Shown piece by piece: positions 51,847 through 62,709 of a stretch of DNA of 64,000 nt (positions are counted from its first letter, which is position 1; each line of letters opens with the position of its first letter). The translations under genes and the position numbers were made by a program. The notes beneath the pieces were generated by a model. That model saw only the letters and a list, made by a program, of their open reading frames with translations, ran no database searches and was not told where the DNA came from. The DNA is from Streptomyces showdoensis. Lineage in GTDB: Bacteria; Actinomycetota; Actinomycetes; Streptomycetales; Streptomycetaceae. The DNA lies in the NCBI RefSeq assembly GCF_039535475.1, contig NZ_BAAAXG010000006.1:124001-188000 (forward strand), in the 5' to 3' direction.

Positions 51847-52309
51847 ATGACCACGACCCTCATCGTCGACGGCATCGACGCCCTGAAGGAGCTGGCCGGC
51901 AGCGAGCTGGGCACCAGCGGCTGGATCGACGTCACCCAGGACCGGATCGACGGCTTCGCCGACGCCACCGGCGACCACCAGTGGATCCACGTGGACGTGG
52001 AGCGCGCGAAGGAGGGGCCCCTTCGGCGCCCCGATCGCCCACGGCTATCTGACTCTCGCCCTCTTCATCCCCCTGTTCACCGGACTCCTCGACGTCCGGG
52101 GCGTCACCACGAAGGTCAACTACGGCCTGGACAAGGTGCGTTTCCCCGCCCCGGTCACGGTCGGCTCCCGGCTGCGGCTCGTCGCCCGCCTCGCCGCGGT
52201 CGAGGAGGTGAACGGCGGCGTCCAGATCGCCGTCGACGGCACGATCGAGATCGAGGGCGGCGCCAAGCCGGCCTGCGTGCTGCGCAGCCTGTCGCGCTTC
52301 TACGCGTAG
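51847..52309 (+). pseudogene. MaoC-like acyl dehydratase, frameshifted
   Basis: Starts MTTTLIVDGIDALKELAGSE and carries the hot-dog fold signature FADATGDHQWIHVD. A one-base insertion in the GGGGCCCC run near 52016 shifts the frame before FGAPIAHGYLTLALFIPLF; the rest reads on to the stop at 52309, giving about 153 residues. Family role: (R)-specific enoyl-CoA hydratase. Last gene of the MarR-controlled operon. Confidence 0.85.
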
Positions 52310-52316
52310 GCCGGCT

Positions 52317-52346
52317 GCGGCCGGGTCCTGGCCCGGACCCGGCCGC
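52317..52346. terminator. stem-loop between convergent genes
   Basis: GCGGCCGGGTCC (52317-52328) pairs with GGACCCGGCCGC (52335-52346), 6-nt loop, directly between the MaoC stop and the stop of the convergent oxidoreductase. Confidence 0.75.
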
Positions 52347-52349
52347 GGC

Positions 52350-53297
52350 TCACGCCTCCGCGCCGTCCACCACGAGGACGATCTTCCCGGTGGTGCGGTC
52401 CGTCCTCGCCGAGCGCGTGGGCCTCGGCCGCGGCGGAGAGCGGGAAGACGGAGTCGACGTGGGCGCGGAGCGCGCCGGAGGCGACGAGGTCCGCGATGGC
52501 GTTCATGCCGCCGTGGTCGGCCTCGACCAGCATGGTGACCGCCCGGACGCCCCGCCTCGGCCGCCTTCGCCGCGTCGTCGGGGTCGGTGGGCGGCAGGAT
52601 CGACACGACGATGCCGCCGGGGCGCAGCACGTCGAGGGAGCGGGTGCGGGTGTCGCCGGAGAGGGGGTCGAGGACGACGTCGATGTCCTTCGTCGCCTCG
52701 CGGAAGTCGACCGAGCGGTAGTCGATCACCTCGTCCGCGCCGAGCGAGCGCAGGAAGTCGTGCTTGGGGGCGCTGGCGGTGGCGATCACATGCGCCCCGT
52801 GCGCCTTGGCGATCTGTACGGCGAGGTGGCCGACCCCGCCCGCGGCCGGCGTGGATCAGGACGCGCTGCCCGGCCCGCAGCCCGGCGGTGTCGACGAGCG
52901 CCTGGTACGCGGTGAGGGCGGCGAGCGGCAGGGCGCCGGCCTGTACGTGTCGACCTCGCGAGGGCTGCGGGCGAAGGCACGGGCCGGGGCGTGTGACGTA
53001 CTCGCGTGGGCGCCGACCCCGTGCGGGTACGGCAGCATGCCGAGACCTCGTCGCGGGCCGAAGAGGGTGACGCCGAAGCCGACCGCCTCGACGACGCCAG
53101 GAGACGTCCCAGCCGAGGACCGGGGCAGCTCGCTCAGAAGAGGGCGTCGAGGCGACAGGTGCTTCAGTCCGTCGGGTGACCCCCGGAGCGCGCGGACCGG
53201 CGACAGGATCTCGCTGGGCCTCGGGACGGGACGGCCGGTACCTCGACCTCCTGGAGGACTCGGGGGTTCCGTGGGTGCGCTGGCTGATGGCCCGCAT
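52350..53297 (-). pseudogene. NAD(P)-dependent medium-chain oxidoreductase, multiply frameshifted
   Basis: Pieces in all three minus frames add up to one about 315-residue MDR: MRAISQRTHGTPE start, FGPGDEV-type segment near 53060, QALVDTAGLRAGQRVLIHA cofactor region, IATASAPKHDFLRSLGADEV, and the ending GKIVLVVDGAEA. At least four indels break it. It is convergent with the MaoC gene and divergent from a GlxA-type regulator that could control it. Zinc-independent quinone/enone reductase is the likely role. Confidence 0.8.
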
Positions 53298-53402
53298 GGT
53301 GGGGGCGGTGGGGCGCAGTGGTGCTGTTCGTCATGGAGCAAGCCTCGCCGGAGCGCCCCGGGACGTACCATGGCATGAAGGCCTCTTCGACAGGATCGTG
53401 CC

Positions 53403-54381
53403 ATGGGAAACGTCCCCGCGGTCGTCGTCTCGCTCTGTGACGGCGTGTAACCCTTCGAGCTGGGCATCGCCCGACCGGGTCTTCGCGCGGCCGGGGGCCG
53501 CTATACGAGGTCCTGACCTGCTCGGTCGACGGCGGGCCGTGCGGACGAACTCCGACTTCTCGTGAGACCGTCGCGCACGTCAGTCCCGAGGTGCTTGAGC
53601 ACGGCGACACCGTGATCCTGGCCCCTGCCCTGCGAGACCGCCCTCGTCTCGCCCGAGCTGCCTCGAGCGGTCGGCGCGGCCCCTCGCGCGGACGATCCCG
53701 CGGGGCGCGTCGGATCAGTGTCCATCTGCACGACCGTGCTGCTCGCCAGCGGCGGGCTCCTCGACGGCTGCGCCGAGGCGACCACCCACTGGCGCTCGTG
53801 TGGAGCGTTGCCGCGCGTGGTTCCTGAGGTGGCAGCTCGACCCGGACGTCCTGTTCATCGCGACGGCGACATCCTCGACCTCGGCGGGAGGCGCCGTCGG
53901 GCGTGGACGTCTGTCTGCACCTGCTGCGCAAAGGACCACGGGACCGCGCTCGCCAACCGGGTTCGCCCGCCTGGCTCGTCGTGCCGCCCGGGCGGACGGC
54001 GGCCAGGCGCTCAGTACATCGAGCAGCGGTGCCCGAGCCACCGGCGAACGACACCTCGGCCACCGCCAGTGGGCGCTGGAGAACCTGCACGAGCCGCTGG
54101 CCCGCGCCGATCTCGCCGGGCACGTCCCGGATGAGCCTGCGCACCTTCGCGCGCCGGTTCAACGAGGAGTCGGCATGAGCCCGGGCCGCTGGCTGATCCA
54201 GCAGCGGGTGACCGGGCCCGTGACCTCCTGGAGTCCACCGACCTGGCCGGGGACGACATCGCGGGCAGGTCGGCTCGCCACCGGAACCTCCCCTGCGCCC
54301 AGCACCTGCACGCCGCCATCGGGGTGACCCCCCTGGCCCTACCGGCGCACCTTCGCGGCGGGGTGGGCGCCGGGCGTCTAG
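53403..54381 (+). pseudogene. GlxA-type AraC-family regulator, multiply frameshifted
   Basis: Corrected across several indels this reads as a regulator with an N-terminal DJ-1/PfpI-like domain (VVVSLCDGV start, GRIGSVCTTVLLLASGGLLDG-like elbow, LDLGGAAAGVDVCLHLLRKD) and a C-terminal AraC HTH pair (MSLRTFARRFNEESGMSPG, RARDLLESTDL, GVTPLAYRRTFAA). Length (about 325 residues) fits the family. Activates or represses a neighbouring operon, possibly the divergent oxidoreductase. Confidence 0.8.
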
Positions 54382-55584
54382 CGCCCGTCCAGCAGGGCGC
54401 CGAGTCCGGCCGCCAGCCGCTCGTACTCCTCGGGCCGCGTTGTAGATCTCGCCGCTGATCCGGATGCCGCCGCCGTCCGGCCAGGCCAGACGAGGGTCGG
54501 CAGCCGAGGGCGGGCCGCGATCTCCTCGCGCAGCGCGGCCCGCCTCGCCTGCGTCCGGGCCAGGCTCCGGGGCAGCCGCAGGGAACCGCATGGCGAGCCC
54601 CTCGTCCACGGGAGGGGCGTGACGCCCGGGAGGCGGGACAGCAGTGGCGGGCGCCGTACGCGACGAGGGCGCCGTTGTGGGCCGACGGGTCGCGGCGCCG
54701 AGGGCGCTCGATCAGGTCGAGGCCCTCGGGCGCGGCCAGCCAGCCCGTGTAGTCGGCGGTGGCCCGGAACTCGACGCGCGCGGAGCAGCCGCGGTGGCCC
54801 TCCAGGAGGGCACCGGCGCGGGGACCCGGGCCGGAACCCGGGGCCGACCGCGAGGACCGGCGCTGCCCGGCGGGGCGTAGGCCCCACTTGTGCAGGTTGC
54901 CGAACCAGAGGTCGCGGCCGTCCGGCGAGCGGTTCGGCGAGCATCCGGGCGCGTGGGCGCCCGTCCGACGACGGTGGTGATCCCGCGGGCGCGCAGCTCG
55001 GTGAGCAGCCGGGCGTGGCCGACGGGCCGCCGGTGGGCGAGCTGATACTGGTCGAGCAGCGCCACCTGGTGCGGGGCGTGATCCCGGCGAGCACCGCCGC
55101 GCACACCGCGTCCTCGTCCGGGAGGGCCGGGTCGAGGGCGACGGTGGTGAGAGCGGGGCGCGCCGGGCGGCGGCCGTGATCACCCGTGCCGTAGCCGTGG
55201 TCGGTCACCAGGATCTCGTCGTTCCCGCTCCAGGCGCAGGGCCGTCGAGCGCGAGGTTGGCCGCCTCGGTGGCGTTGGCGACGAACGCGAGGCCCTCCGG
55301 CTCCGTTCCCAGTGCCGTCCGGCGACGCGGGCCCGGGCCGCGGCGAGCCGGTCGGGGACGTCGCGGAAGAAGCGGTCGGGGTCGGCGGCGGACTCGTCGT
55401 CGAGGCGGCGGCGTTCCCGGGGCGACGGGGACCGGGACGGCGCCGTAGGAGCCCGTGGTTGAGGTGGGCGACGGCGGGGTCGAGCCGGAACAGGCCGGCG
55501 CCGCCCGGGAACGCGCCGGGCCGCCGCGGATCCGGCGGGCGCCGTCGCCCGTCCGGCCGCGCCCGAGGCCTTCCGCCCCGTCAT
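54378..55584 (-). pseudogene. class V PLP-dependent aminotransferase-fold enzyme, frameshifted
   Basis: Pieces add up to an about 400-residue protein of the isopenicillin-N epimerase/cysteine-desulfurase-like family: LDPAVAHLNHGSYGAVPVPV, VANATEAANLALDG, VALDPALPDEDAVCAAVLAG, then the PLP-Lys segment WFGNLHKWGL. Only indels break it. The ATG (55584) overlaps the stop of the upstream glycosidase-like gene as ATGA, so it is co-translated. A PLP enzyme in a sugar locus is unusual; substrate unknown. The end overlaps the convergent GlxA gene stop by four bases. Confidence 0.8.
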
Positions 55585-57596
55585 CGGACCTCCACGACAC
55601 CGTACGGCCGGGGGCACCCGGGTGCGGACGGTCGTGTACGTGACGCGTCGACACCCACCCTCGGTGCGGGCCGGGCGCCTGGCGCCGTCGACCAGGACAG
55701 TGGCGTGGGGCGCCGGGGAAGCGCGCCACCCAGGTGTAGGGCCGGGTGCCGGAGGTGGGGTGAGGGGGTGGAGCGGAGGGACGCCGGGGCCGTGTCGTGC
55801 CGCAGGGTGAAGGCGGAGTCGCCGACCGCAGGTCCGAGACGCTCAGCCAGTCCATGCCGGAGGGCAGGCGCGGCTGGGTGGTGAGGGTGCGGGCGGGGGG
55901 CGTCGGGGGTGACGCCCCATGAGGCCCTGGACGGTCTGGGGCGAGAGGGTGAAGGACACTCGGGGTAGTCGCGTTGGTTGCCCTGGCGGGGTGTGACGTG
56001 CCGGACCATCCTTCTCCGGCGTAGATGCGGCGCATCCACTTCCAGGCGGTGTCGGCGGCGCGGTTGTCGGTGAGGAAGGTGTCGGGGAGGTAGGTCAGGG
56101 CCTCGATGTTGTCGGGGCGGCCGGCGCCTCGGCGCCTGGGCGTCGATGTAGTCGAGGTAGGCCTTCGCGGCGGGCGCCCGGGGTCGATGATCCCTTCATC
56201 GGCATGAAACCAGCTGTTCTCCTTGCCCCCAGCCGGTCAGCGCCGCCGTCGGTGGTGTAGCCGCGCGGACCATGTCGGCGCCCGAACCGGTGCCGCTCCA
56301 GGTGGTGTTGAAGTAGGTCCTGAGCGCGCGCGGGCGCGGCGGTTCGAAGCGGGCGGCGGGGGTCGCGGTGTCGCCCTGTGCGCGGGCGAGGGAGGCCATC
56401 GCGCGGTAGGCCCTGTACTGGAGAGCCGATGGCGTCGGCCCGGCCTCGGCGAGCGGTTCGCGCTCTGCTCGTTGTAGCTGGCGGTGCCCGGAAGATGCCG
56501 TGTCCGGTGCCCTCGGCGACCCGCACGGGGCGTTGTCCTTGCGGCCGTCGTGGAGGGTGACGAACTCCTCGGTGTGTGCCGGTAGAAGTCCCACAGGGCC
56601 GGGTCGTCGAGGTAGGGCGGGGTCGCCGCTCCAGCGGTAGCCTCCTCGGCCTTCTGGACGAGTTCGAAGGGGCGGGGACCTCGCGGACGAAGAGCTCGGG
56701 GCCGCCGGTAGTCGATGGAGAGCGGGCTGCGGTTGTCCGAAGTTGAGCGCCCACACCGGGTAGTAGGCGTGCTCGGCGTGGCGGAGGAGGCGGCGAAGGC
56801 GCGCAGCATCTCCTTGTTCTCGTCGGGCAGGCCGAGGATGCGCACCGGCGAGTGGTGGGCCATGTCGCGGGAGTAGTAGCCGCTGCGGTTCGCGTAGCCG
56901 GCCCAGTAGGAGGGGCCGTAAGACGCCGGCCGGTGTCCGCGGTCTGGCGTTCGTCGGCGTCGAGGGGGCCCCGGGTGCCGCGGGAGGTGGACCAGCTGTT
57001 GGCCTTGTGCTTGGCCCAGTCGAACATCGCGACGATCATCCGGGGTCGTGGAGCCGATCCGGGGGTCGGCCGGGGCCGCCGGGGAGGACCATCACGTCGT
57101 CGACGTTGACCAGCCCCGGCCGACTCGAAGGCGATCTCCAGCCGGTCGCCGGGGGCGAGGGTGACCTGCCGAGCGGTGTGGCGCCGGTAGCCGGCGCCGG
57201 CCGGCAGGAGCCGCCTCCGCGGTCCTCGGTGGCCGTTGACGCGCAGGACGTAGCGGGCGCCGGGGCCGCCCGTGGCGATCCAGGCGGAGACGAGGTAGCC
57301 GCCGTGCCCGGGGCGGTCACCGGTCTGGAGAGATCTTCATGCCGCGCCGGCGTTCGAGGTAGGCCAGCCGTCCGCCGGCGTGCGGGTAGTTGCTCGCCAC
57401 GCGGTGCCGGAGGTGAACCTCCCAGCCCTCGCGCCCCGTTCGAAGAACCCGGGTCGGCGACGGCCAGCGGGGCGGGTGCGGTCGGCCCACGTCGGTGCGG
57501 CCGGCGCGCGGGGGTGGCGTGGGCGCGCGTGAGCGGGGCGAGCGTACTGAAGAGCAGCGCGACGGCTGCGAGCAGCGTCAGGCGGGTGCGCGTCAT
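55581..57596 (-). pseudogene. secreted (alpha/alpha)6 glycosidase-like protein, multiply frameshifted
   Basis: The gene starts MTRTRLTLLAAVALLFSTLA (signal peptide, RBS GGGAGA) and continues through a CBM-like segment (RPGLVNVDDVMVLPGGPG) into an alpha/alpha-barrel domain: WAGYANRSGYYSRDMAHHSP, RILGLPDENKEMLRAFAA, VAEGTGHGIF, ATYNE-like TASYNEQ, NTTWSGTGSGAD, FMPMKG and a C-terminal beta-sandwich. This is the layout of trehalase/MGH1-like hydrolases; I cannot name the GH family with certainty. At least ten one-base indels break the frame. Divergent from the sugar importer, with a shared operator region. Confidence 0.7.
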
Positions 57597-57693
57597 GAGG
57601 TGTCTCCCGGACGGGTCGGGCGGCGCGCGGCACGCTAGCAACCGGGAAGAAGGGACCGCCAATGCATCGGGCAACATTCCTGACGGATCAAAC

Positions 57694-57705
57694 TGAAAAG
57701 TTTCA
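57694..57705. promoter_or_regulatory. LacI-type operator of the galactoside locus
   Basis: TGAAAAGTTTCA is a 12-bp palindrome (TGAAA-AG-TTTCA) in the AT-rich centre of the spacer between the glycosidase-like gene and the sugar importer. It is close to known actinobacterial LacI-type sites and is a candidate target of the LacI encoded at the end of the operon. Confidence 0.55.
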
Positions 57706-57713
57706 ATCGAGTC

Positions 57714-57743
57714 TTGCAACTCGGGCGGGAGGGCTTGTAGCGT
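57714..57743 (+). promoter_or_regulatory. promoter of the sugar importer operon
   Basis: TTGCAA (57714-57719), 18-bp spacer, TAGCGT (57738-57743). The -10 ends 8 bp before the ATG (57752), so the message may be leaderless. The palindromic operator lies directly upstream. Confidence 0.5.
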
Positions 57744-57751
57744 CCCGCCCC

Positions 57752-59129
57752 ATGACAGACAGAGACTCGGCAGGACACCCCGCCCGGCGCCACCTTCCTC
57801 CGCATGGGCGGCGGGGGCACTGGCCTCTCGCTCGCCGGCTGCACCGGCAGCGGCGCCGCCGACGCGGGCGGTTCGGGCGGCAAGGGCGGACCCCGCAAGG
57901 GGAAAGGATCACCAGGTCTGGTCCGGCCAGGGACCCCGCGGCCGAACTCAAGGCCTGCTACGAAGTTCAACAAGGAGTTCACGGACATCCAGGTCACCGT
58001 CGAGGACATCGGCAACCCGGCGATCTGGGACAAGATCACGGCGGGCCTGGCCGCCGGCGGCCAGGGCCTCGCCGAGTGTCCTGCACATCGGCGTGGGACT
58101 ACCTGCCCGGGTAGTCGAGCGCTTCCCCGGCGGTCTCGCCGACCTCCCTGCCGCCGCTGGGCGAGACCGCCCACAAGCAAGGACCATTCGACCGCCGCCG
58201 TGGCAGAGACCGTTCTGCCCCACGGCAAAGCGGGTCGACGCCCTCTTCCTGTTGGAGGCCAACTCGGCGGGCTCTCTACTACGGGCCGACCTCTTCGAGA
58301 AGGCGGCGTCGACGTCGGCGCGCTGCAGACCTGGGACAGACGGTCGAGGCGGGCAAGCGGCTCAAGGCCCGCACCGGCGCCCCACCTCCTCGGCATCGAC
58401 AAGCCCGCCTCGCAGCCGGACGCCGCCAACTTCTTCCAGCTGCTGCTCCAGCTCCAGGGCGCCTTCTACTTCGACCTGGAGGGCCGCATCACGCTGGACT
58501 CCCCCGAGGCCGTCCGGGCGATGACGCTCATCAAGACCATGAACGACGCCGGTCTGGTCAGCGACCTGGCCGGCGGCTGGAACGCCCTGATGATGCTCGC
58601 TGAAGCGGGCACCCGCCGCCGTGCTCCCCTGGCCCACCTGGTTCGGCGGGATCATCCAGGAGCAGGTGCCCGCCGAGGCCGGCAAGTGGAAGGTGCGGCT
58701 GCCCCCGGCCGTCCGCCGCGGCGGCCCCACCGCGGCGACGTGTGAACTCCACCCACCTCGCCGTCGCGGGCAGCAGCACGCAGCAGGCCGCCGCCTGGAC
58801 CTTCGTCGAGTTCGCGCTGACCCGGCCCGCCTCCCAGGTGGGCATCTACCGCGGCAAGGGCATCGCGCCGCCCTGCTCAAGGCGTACGACGACCCGGTCT
58901 TCCACGAGCCGTCCGCGTTCTTCAGCGGGCAGCGCAAGGGCGAGATCTTCCTCTCCGCCCTCAAGGCCCCCAGCCCCGCCGTGAACTACACCGGCGACTA
59001 CGCCCGCGCGCTCAAGCTGGTCACCGACGCCCAGTCCCAGGTGCTCCTCAAGGCGCCGACCCGGCGAAGGTGCTGGGCGAGGCGGCCCGTGAACTGGCCC
59101 GCCAGACGGGCCGGAAGGCCGCCCGATGA
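57752..59129 (+). pseudogene. sugar ABC transporter substrate-binding lipoprotein, frameshifted
   Basis: Start MTDRDSAGHPA; after an indel the lipobox region reads LSLAGCTGSG. The typical SBP body follows in pieces: FNKEFTDIQVTVEDIGNPAIWDK, then FFQLLLQLQGAFYFDLEGRI and FVEFALTRPASQVGIYRGKG. About 459 residues when repaired. The TGA stop (59127-59129) overlaps the permease ATG (59126) as ATGA. Delivers an oligosaccharide, perhaps a galactoside, to the permeases. Confidence 0.85.
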
Positions 59130-60059
59130 CGCAGGTCGCCGCCCCGGCGGCCGGCCCCGCGCCGGCCGCCGCCGCACCACGGCCCGCCGTGCCCCGCCGC
59201 CGGCGGCGGGGCCGGGCCGCCCCGTACCTCTTCGTCCTGCCCGCCCTGCTGCTCTTCGCCGCCTTCAAGCTCTACCCGATCGGCTGGTCCTTCCTGCTCA
59301 GCCTGCACCGCACGGTCGGCGGCGCCGAGACCTTCGTCGGCGCCGACAACTACCTGCGGCTCGCGGAGGACCCGCTGCTGTGGACCGCGCTGCGCAACAC
59401 CCTCGTGATCCTCGTCGTCCAAGTGCCGCTGATGCTGGCGCTCGCGACCGGGCTCGCCGTCGCCCTCGACTCCACCCTGCTGCGCGGCGCCCGGTCTTCC
59501 GGCTCGGCTTCTTCCTGCCGATGGTCACCGGCCTCGTCGCGTACGGCATCGTCTTCTCCGTCCTGCTCAACAAGGACTACGGCCTGGTCAACTGGGTGTT
59601 CGGGCGCTTCGGCGCCGACCCGGTGCCGTGGCTGACCGATCCGATGTGGGCGCGGATCTCCCTCGCCTGGCGCTGACCTGGCACTACACACCGGCTACAA
59701 CGCCGTCATCCTGCTGGCCCGGCTGCAGACGGTGCCGCGCGAGCTCTACGACGCGGTCGCCGTCGACGGCGGCGGGGCGCTCTCCGCCTTCCGGCACGTC
59801 ACCCTCCCCGGACTGCGCCCGGCCCTGCTGCTCACCACGGTCCTGTCCACCATCGGCACCCTCCAGCTCTTCGACGAGTCCGTACGTGCTGACCGGCGGC
59901 GGCCCGGACAACGCCACCCTGACCATCGGCGTGTACCTGTACCAGAACGCCTTCACATACTTCGACTTCGGCTACGCCTCCGCCATCGCGTACGCCCTCA
60001 CCGTCCTCGTCGGGCTGCTCGGCCTGATCCAGTTCCGCCTCCTCGGGGAGAAGCCGTGA
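59126..60059 (+). pseudogene. sugar ABC permease (MalF type), frameshifted
   Basis: Start MTQVAAPAAGPAPAAAA, then VLPALLLFAAFKLYPIGWSF; the EAA loop YDAVAVDGGGALSAFRHVTLP is in another frame after indels near 59490-59680 and 59880. Ends FRLLGEKP at a TGA that overlaps the next gene's GTG (GTGA). Normal six-helix permease of about 310 residues once corrected. Confidence 0.85.
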
Positions 60060-60897
60060 CCGCCCGCCGCGCCCGCCCCCGCCACCCGGGGCGAGCCTCC
60101 TGCTCACCTCCGCGCTCGGCCTGGCGCTCGCCGTCGTCGTGGTCCCCGTTCTACTGGCTGGCCGTCGGCGCCACCCCACAGCTCGGCGGAGATCTTCGAC
60201 AGCCCGCCGCCGCTGCTGCCCGGCGGGCACCTCGGGGAGAACCTCGCCACCCTCCGGAGACCGCCGACTTCGGCCGGGTCGTGCTCAACTCCCTGGGCAT
60301 CGCGCTGGTCTACACGCTGCTCGCGGGCACCGTGTGCACCCTCGCCGGATACGGCTTCGCCACCTACCGCTTCCGCGGCCGCGAGGCCTGTTTCGGGCTG
60401 CTGATGCTGGGGCTGGTCGTGCCCGCGCAGATCACCCTGGTCCCGCTGTTCCAGATGATGGCCGAGCTGCACTGGCTGAACACCTACCAGGCCGTCGTCG
60501 CCCCGACCTGGCCCTGCCCTTCGGCATCTTCCTGATGCGCCAGTCGATGGCCGCGCTGCCGCAGGAACTGCTCGACTCGGGGCGGATGGACGGCTGCGGC
60601 GAGCTGCGGCTGCTGTGGCGCGTCGCCCTGCCGCCGATGCGCCCGGCGCTCGCCGCCCTCGCGCTGTTCCTCTTCCTCTACCAGTGGAACGACTTCGTCT
60701 GGCCGCTGATCGTGCTGCGCGACGACAGCGCCTTCACCATCCCGGTCGCGCTCGCCTCGCTCCAGGGCCTGGACGAGACCGACTACGGCGCCATCCTCGC
60801 CGGCACCTCCCTCGCCGCCGTCCCCATGGCGGTGGTCTTCCTCGCCCTCCAGCGGCACTTCGTCTCCGGCCTCCTCGCGGGTGCCGTGAAGGAATGA
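60056..60897 (+). pseudogene. sugar ABC permease (MalG type), frameshifted
   Basis: GTG start overlaps the previous stop. After indels the frame reads VVLNSLGIALVYTLLAGTVC, then GLLMLGLVVPAQITLVPLFQ, EAA-loop LDSGRMDGCGELRLLWRVALP and the end LAGAVKE. Partner of the MalF-type permease. The length of 842 bp is not a multiple of three, which by itself indicates an indel. Confidence 0.85.
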
Positions 60898-62709
60898 ACC
60901 GGACAAGCGACATGAGCCAGCCCAGCCCCACCACGCCCCCGCCCGCCCAGGCGGTGACCACCGCCCATCTGGCTCCCGCCCCCGCCGAGCCGCTGCTCGA
61001 CACGGTGTCGATCGCCGTCCTCGTGCCGGGCCGGGACGGCCCGCTCCCCCGCTGGACGCTGGTGTCCGCCCACCGACGGAGTGCGGCTCCCTCGAAGTCG
61101 ATGCCGACGGCGGGCCCGTGGAGATCCGCCTCTCGGTGCCGGCTCGGCGACGCCGCCGGCTACTGGCACCCGAAGGGCGGCTGGCGGCGCACCCTGGTCG
61201 CCGACTGGGAGGGCCTCGCCCGAGTCAGCCTGGTCGACGGGGCCGCCGCCGGCTGCCTGTACGAGCACTCCGGCGCCACCCTGCTCGCCTTCGCCGCCGC
61301 CGACCCGGTCCCCGAGGCCACCGTCCGCTTCGGGGTGTCGGAGGAGAACGACACCCACGTCGTCCACCTGGTCTGCCCGCCTCCGCCGCCCCGCACCGGC
61401 TGCTCCTCGTGCCGCGGGCGCCCTCCGTCGCCGCCGCCCTGCGCCCGCTGCGCACCTGGTTCGCCGCCGACCGCCCGCCGATGCCCGTGCCGGACACCGC
61501 CCGGCTGCCCGTGTACTCCACCTGGTACGCCTTCAACCAGGACGTCTCCGCAGGCGCCGTCGAGACCCAGGCCCGGCTCGCCGCCGGGCTCGGCTGCGGG
61601 GTGCTGATCCTGGACGACGGCTGGCAGGCGTACGGCAACGGGCGCGGCTACGCAGGCTGCGGGGACTGGCGCCCGGACCGGGCCAAGTTCCCCGACCTGG
61701 CCGAGCACGTGGCCCGGGTGCGCGCGCCGCCGGACTCCACTACCTGCTGTGGGTCGCGCCGCTGCTCGTCGGCCCGGAGGCGGACTGCTTCCCGCGCTGG
61801 GCCGCCGCCGCGCCCGCCCCGGCCACCGTGCCCGGCGCCCGGGTGCTCGACCCCCGGCTGCCCGAGGTGCGCCGGCACGTCGTCGAGCTGTGCGTCGCGC
61901 TCGTGGTGGAGTACGGACTCGACGGGCTCAAGCTGGACTTCCTCGACGAGGCCGCCGTGTACGCGGGCGACGGCGGCGAGGACGTGGGCCGGGCGATGAC
62001 CGGGCTGCTCGCCGAGCTGCGGGCCGCGCTGGAGTCCGTACGGCCCGGGGTGCTGCTCGAACTGCGCCAGCCGTACGCCGGTCCCGGCATGGCGCCGTAC
62101 GGGAACCTGCTGCGCTCCTTCGACTGCCCGGGCGACGCGACCGCCAACCGGGTGCGGACGCTGGACACCGCGCTGCTCGCGGTCGGCGGGGCGGTCCACT
62201 CCGACATGGTGATGTGGTCCCGCTCCGCGCCGGTCGAGGCGGTGGCCCGCCAGCTGATCGGCGCGCTGCACTGCGGTGCCCCAGGTCTCCGTGCGCCTGG
62301 ACGAGCTGCCGGAGGCGCATCTGGCGGCCGTGCGGTTCTGGCTCGCGACCTGGCTGCGCCACCGCGAACTGCTCCTGGACGGCCGGGTCGAGCCGGGCCG
62401 GCCGGACGAGCTGTACCCGCTGGTCACCGCGGCCCTGGGCGAGGAGTGCCTGGTGAGCGTGCACGGCGACCGGGTGGTGGCCGCTCGACTTCACCGCGCA
62501 CCGCCGCTACCACCTGGTCAACGGATCGGACCGGGACCGGCTGGTGGTGGAGGTCCTGGACGGCGGGCAGGGGGTGACCGCCGAGGTGCACGGACCGGAC
62601 GGCCGTATGATGGCTGATCCGCTGTCGCTCCCGCCCCAGGGGCCCCGTTCCCTGGCCGTATCCGCGCGGCGGCCTGGTTTCGCTCGTACTCACGGAAGGA
62701 CCGCGATGA
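60894..62709 (+). pseudogene. GH36-type alpha-galactosidase, frameshifted
   Basis: ATG 60894 overlaps the permease stop (ATGA); ATG 60912 is an alternative. Motifs across three frames: YSTWYAFNQDV, ILDDGWQAYGN, and the nucleophile segment GLKLDFLDEAA, then LLRSFDCPGDATANR, all typical of melibiase (GH36/GH27 clan D) enzymes without a signal peptide. The C-terminal reading GGLVSLVLTEGPR ends at TGA 62707-62709, overlapping the LacI ATG (62706) as ATGA. Cleaves alpha-galactosides brought in by the linked transporter. Confidence 0.85.
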
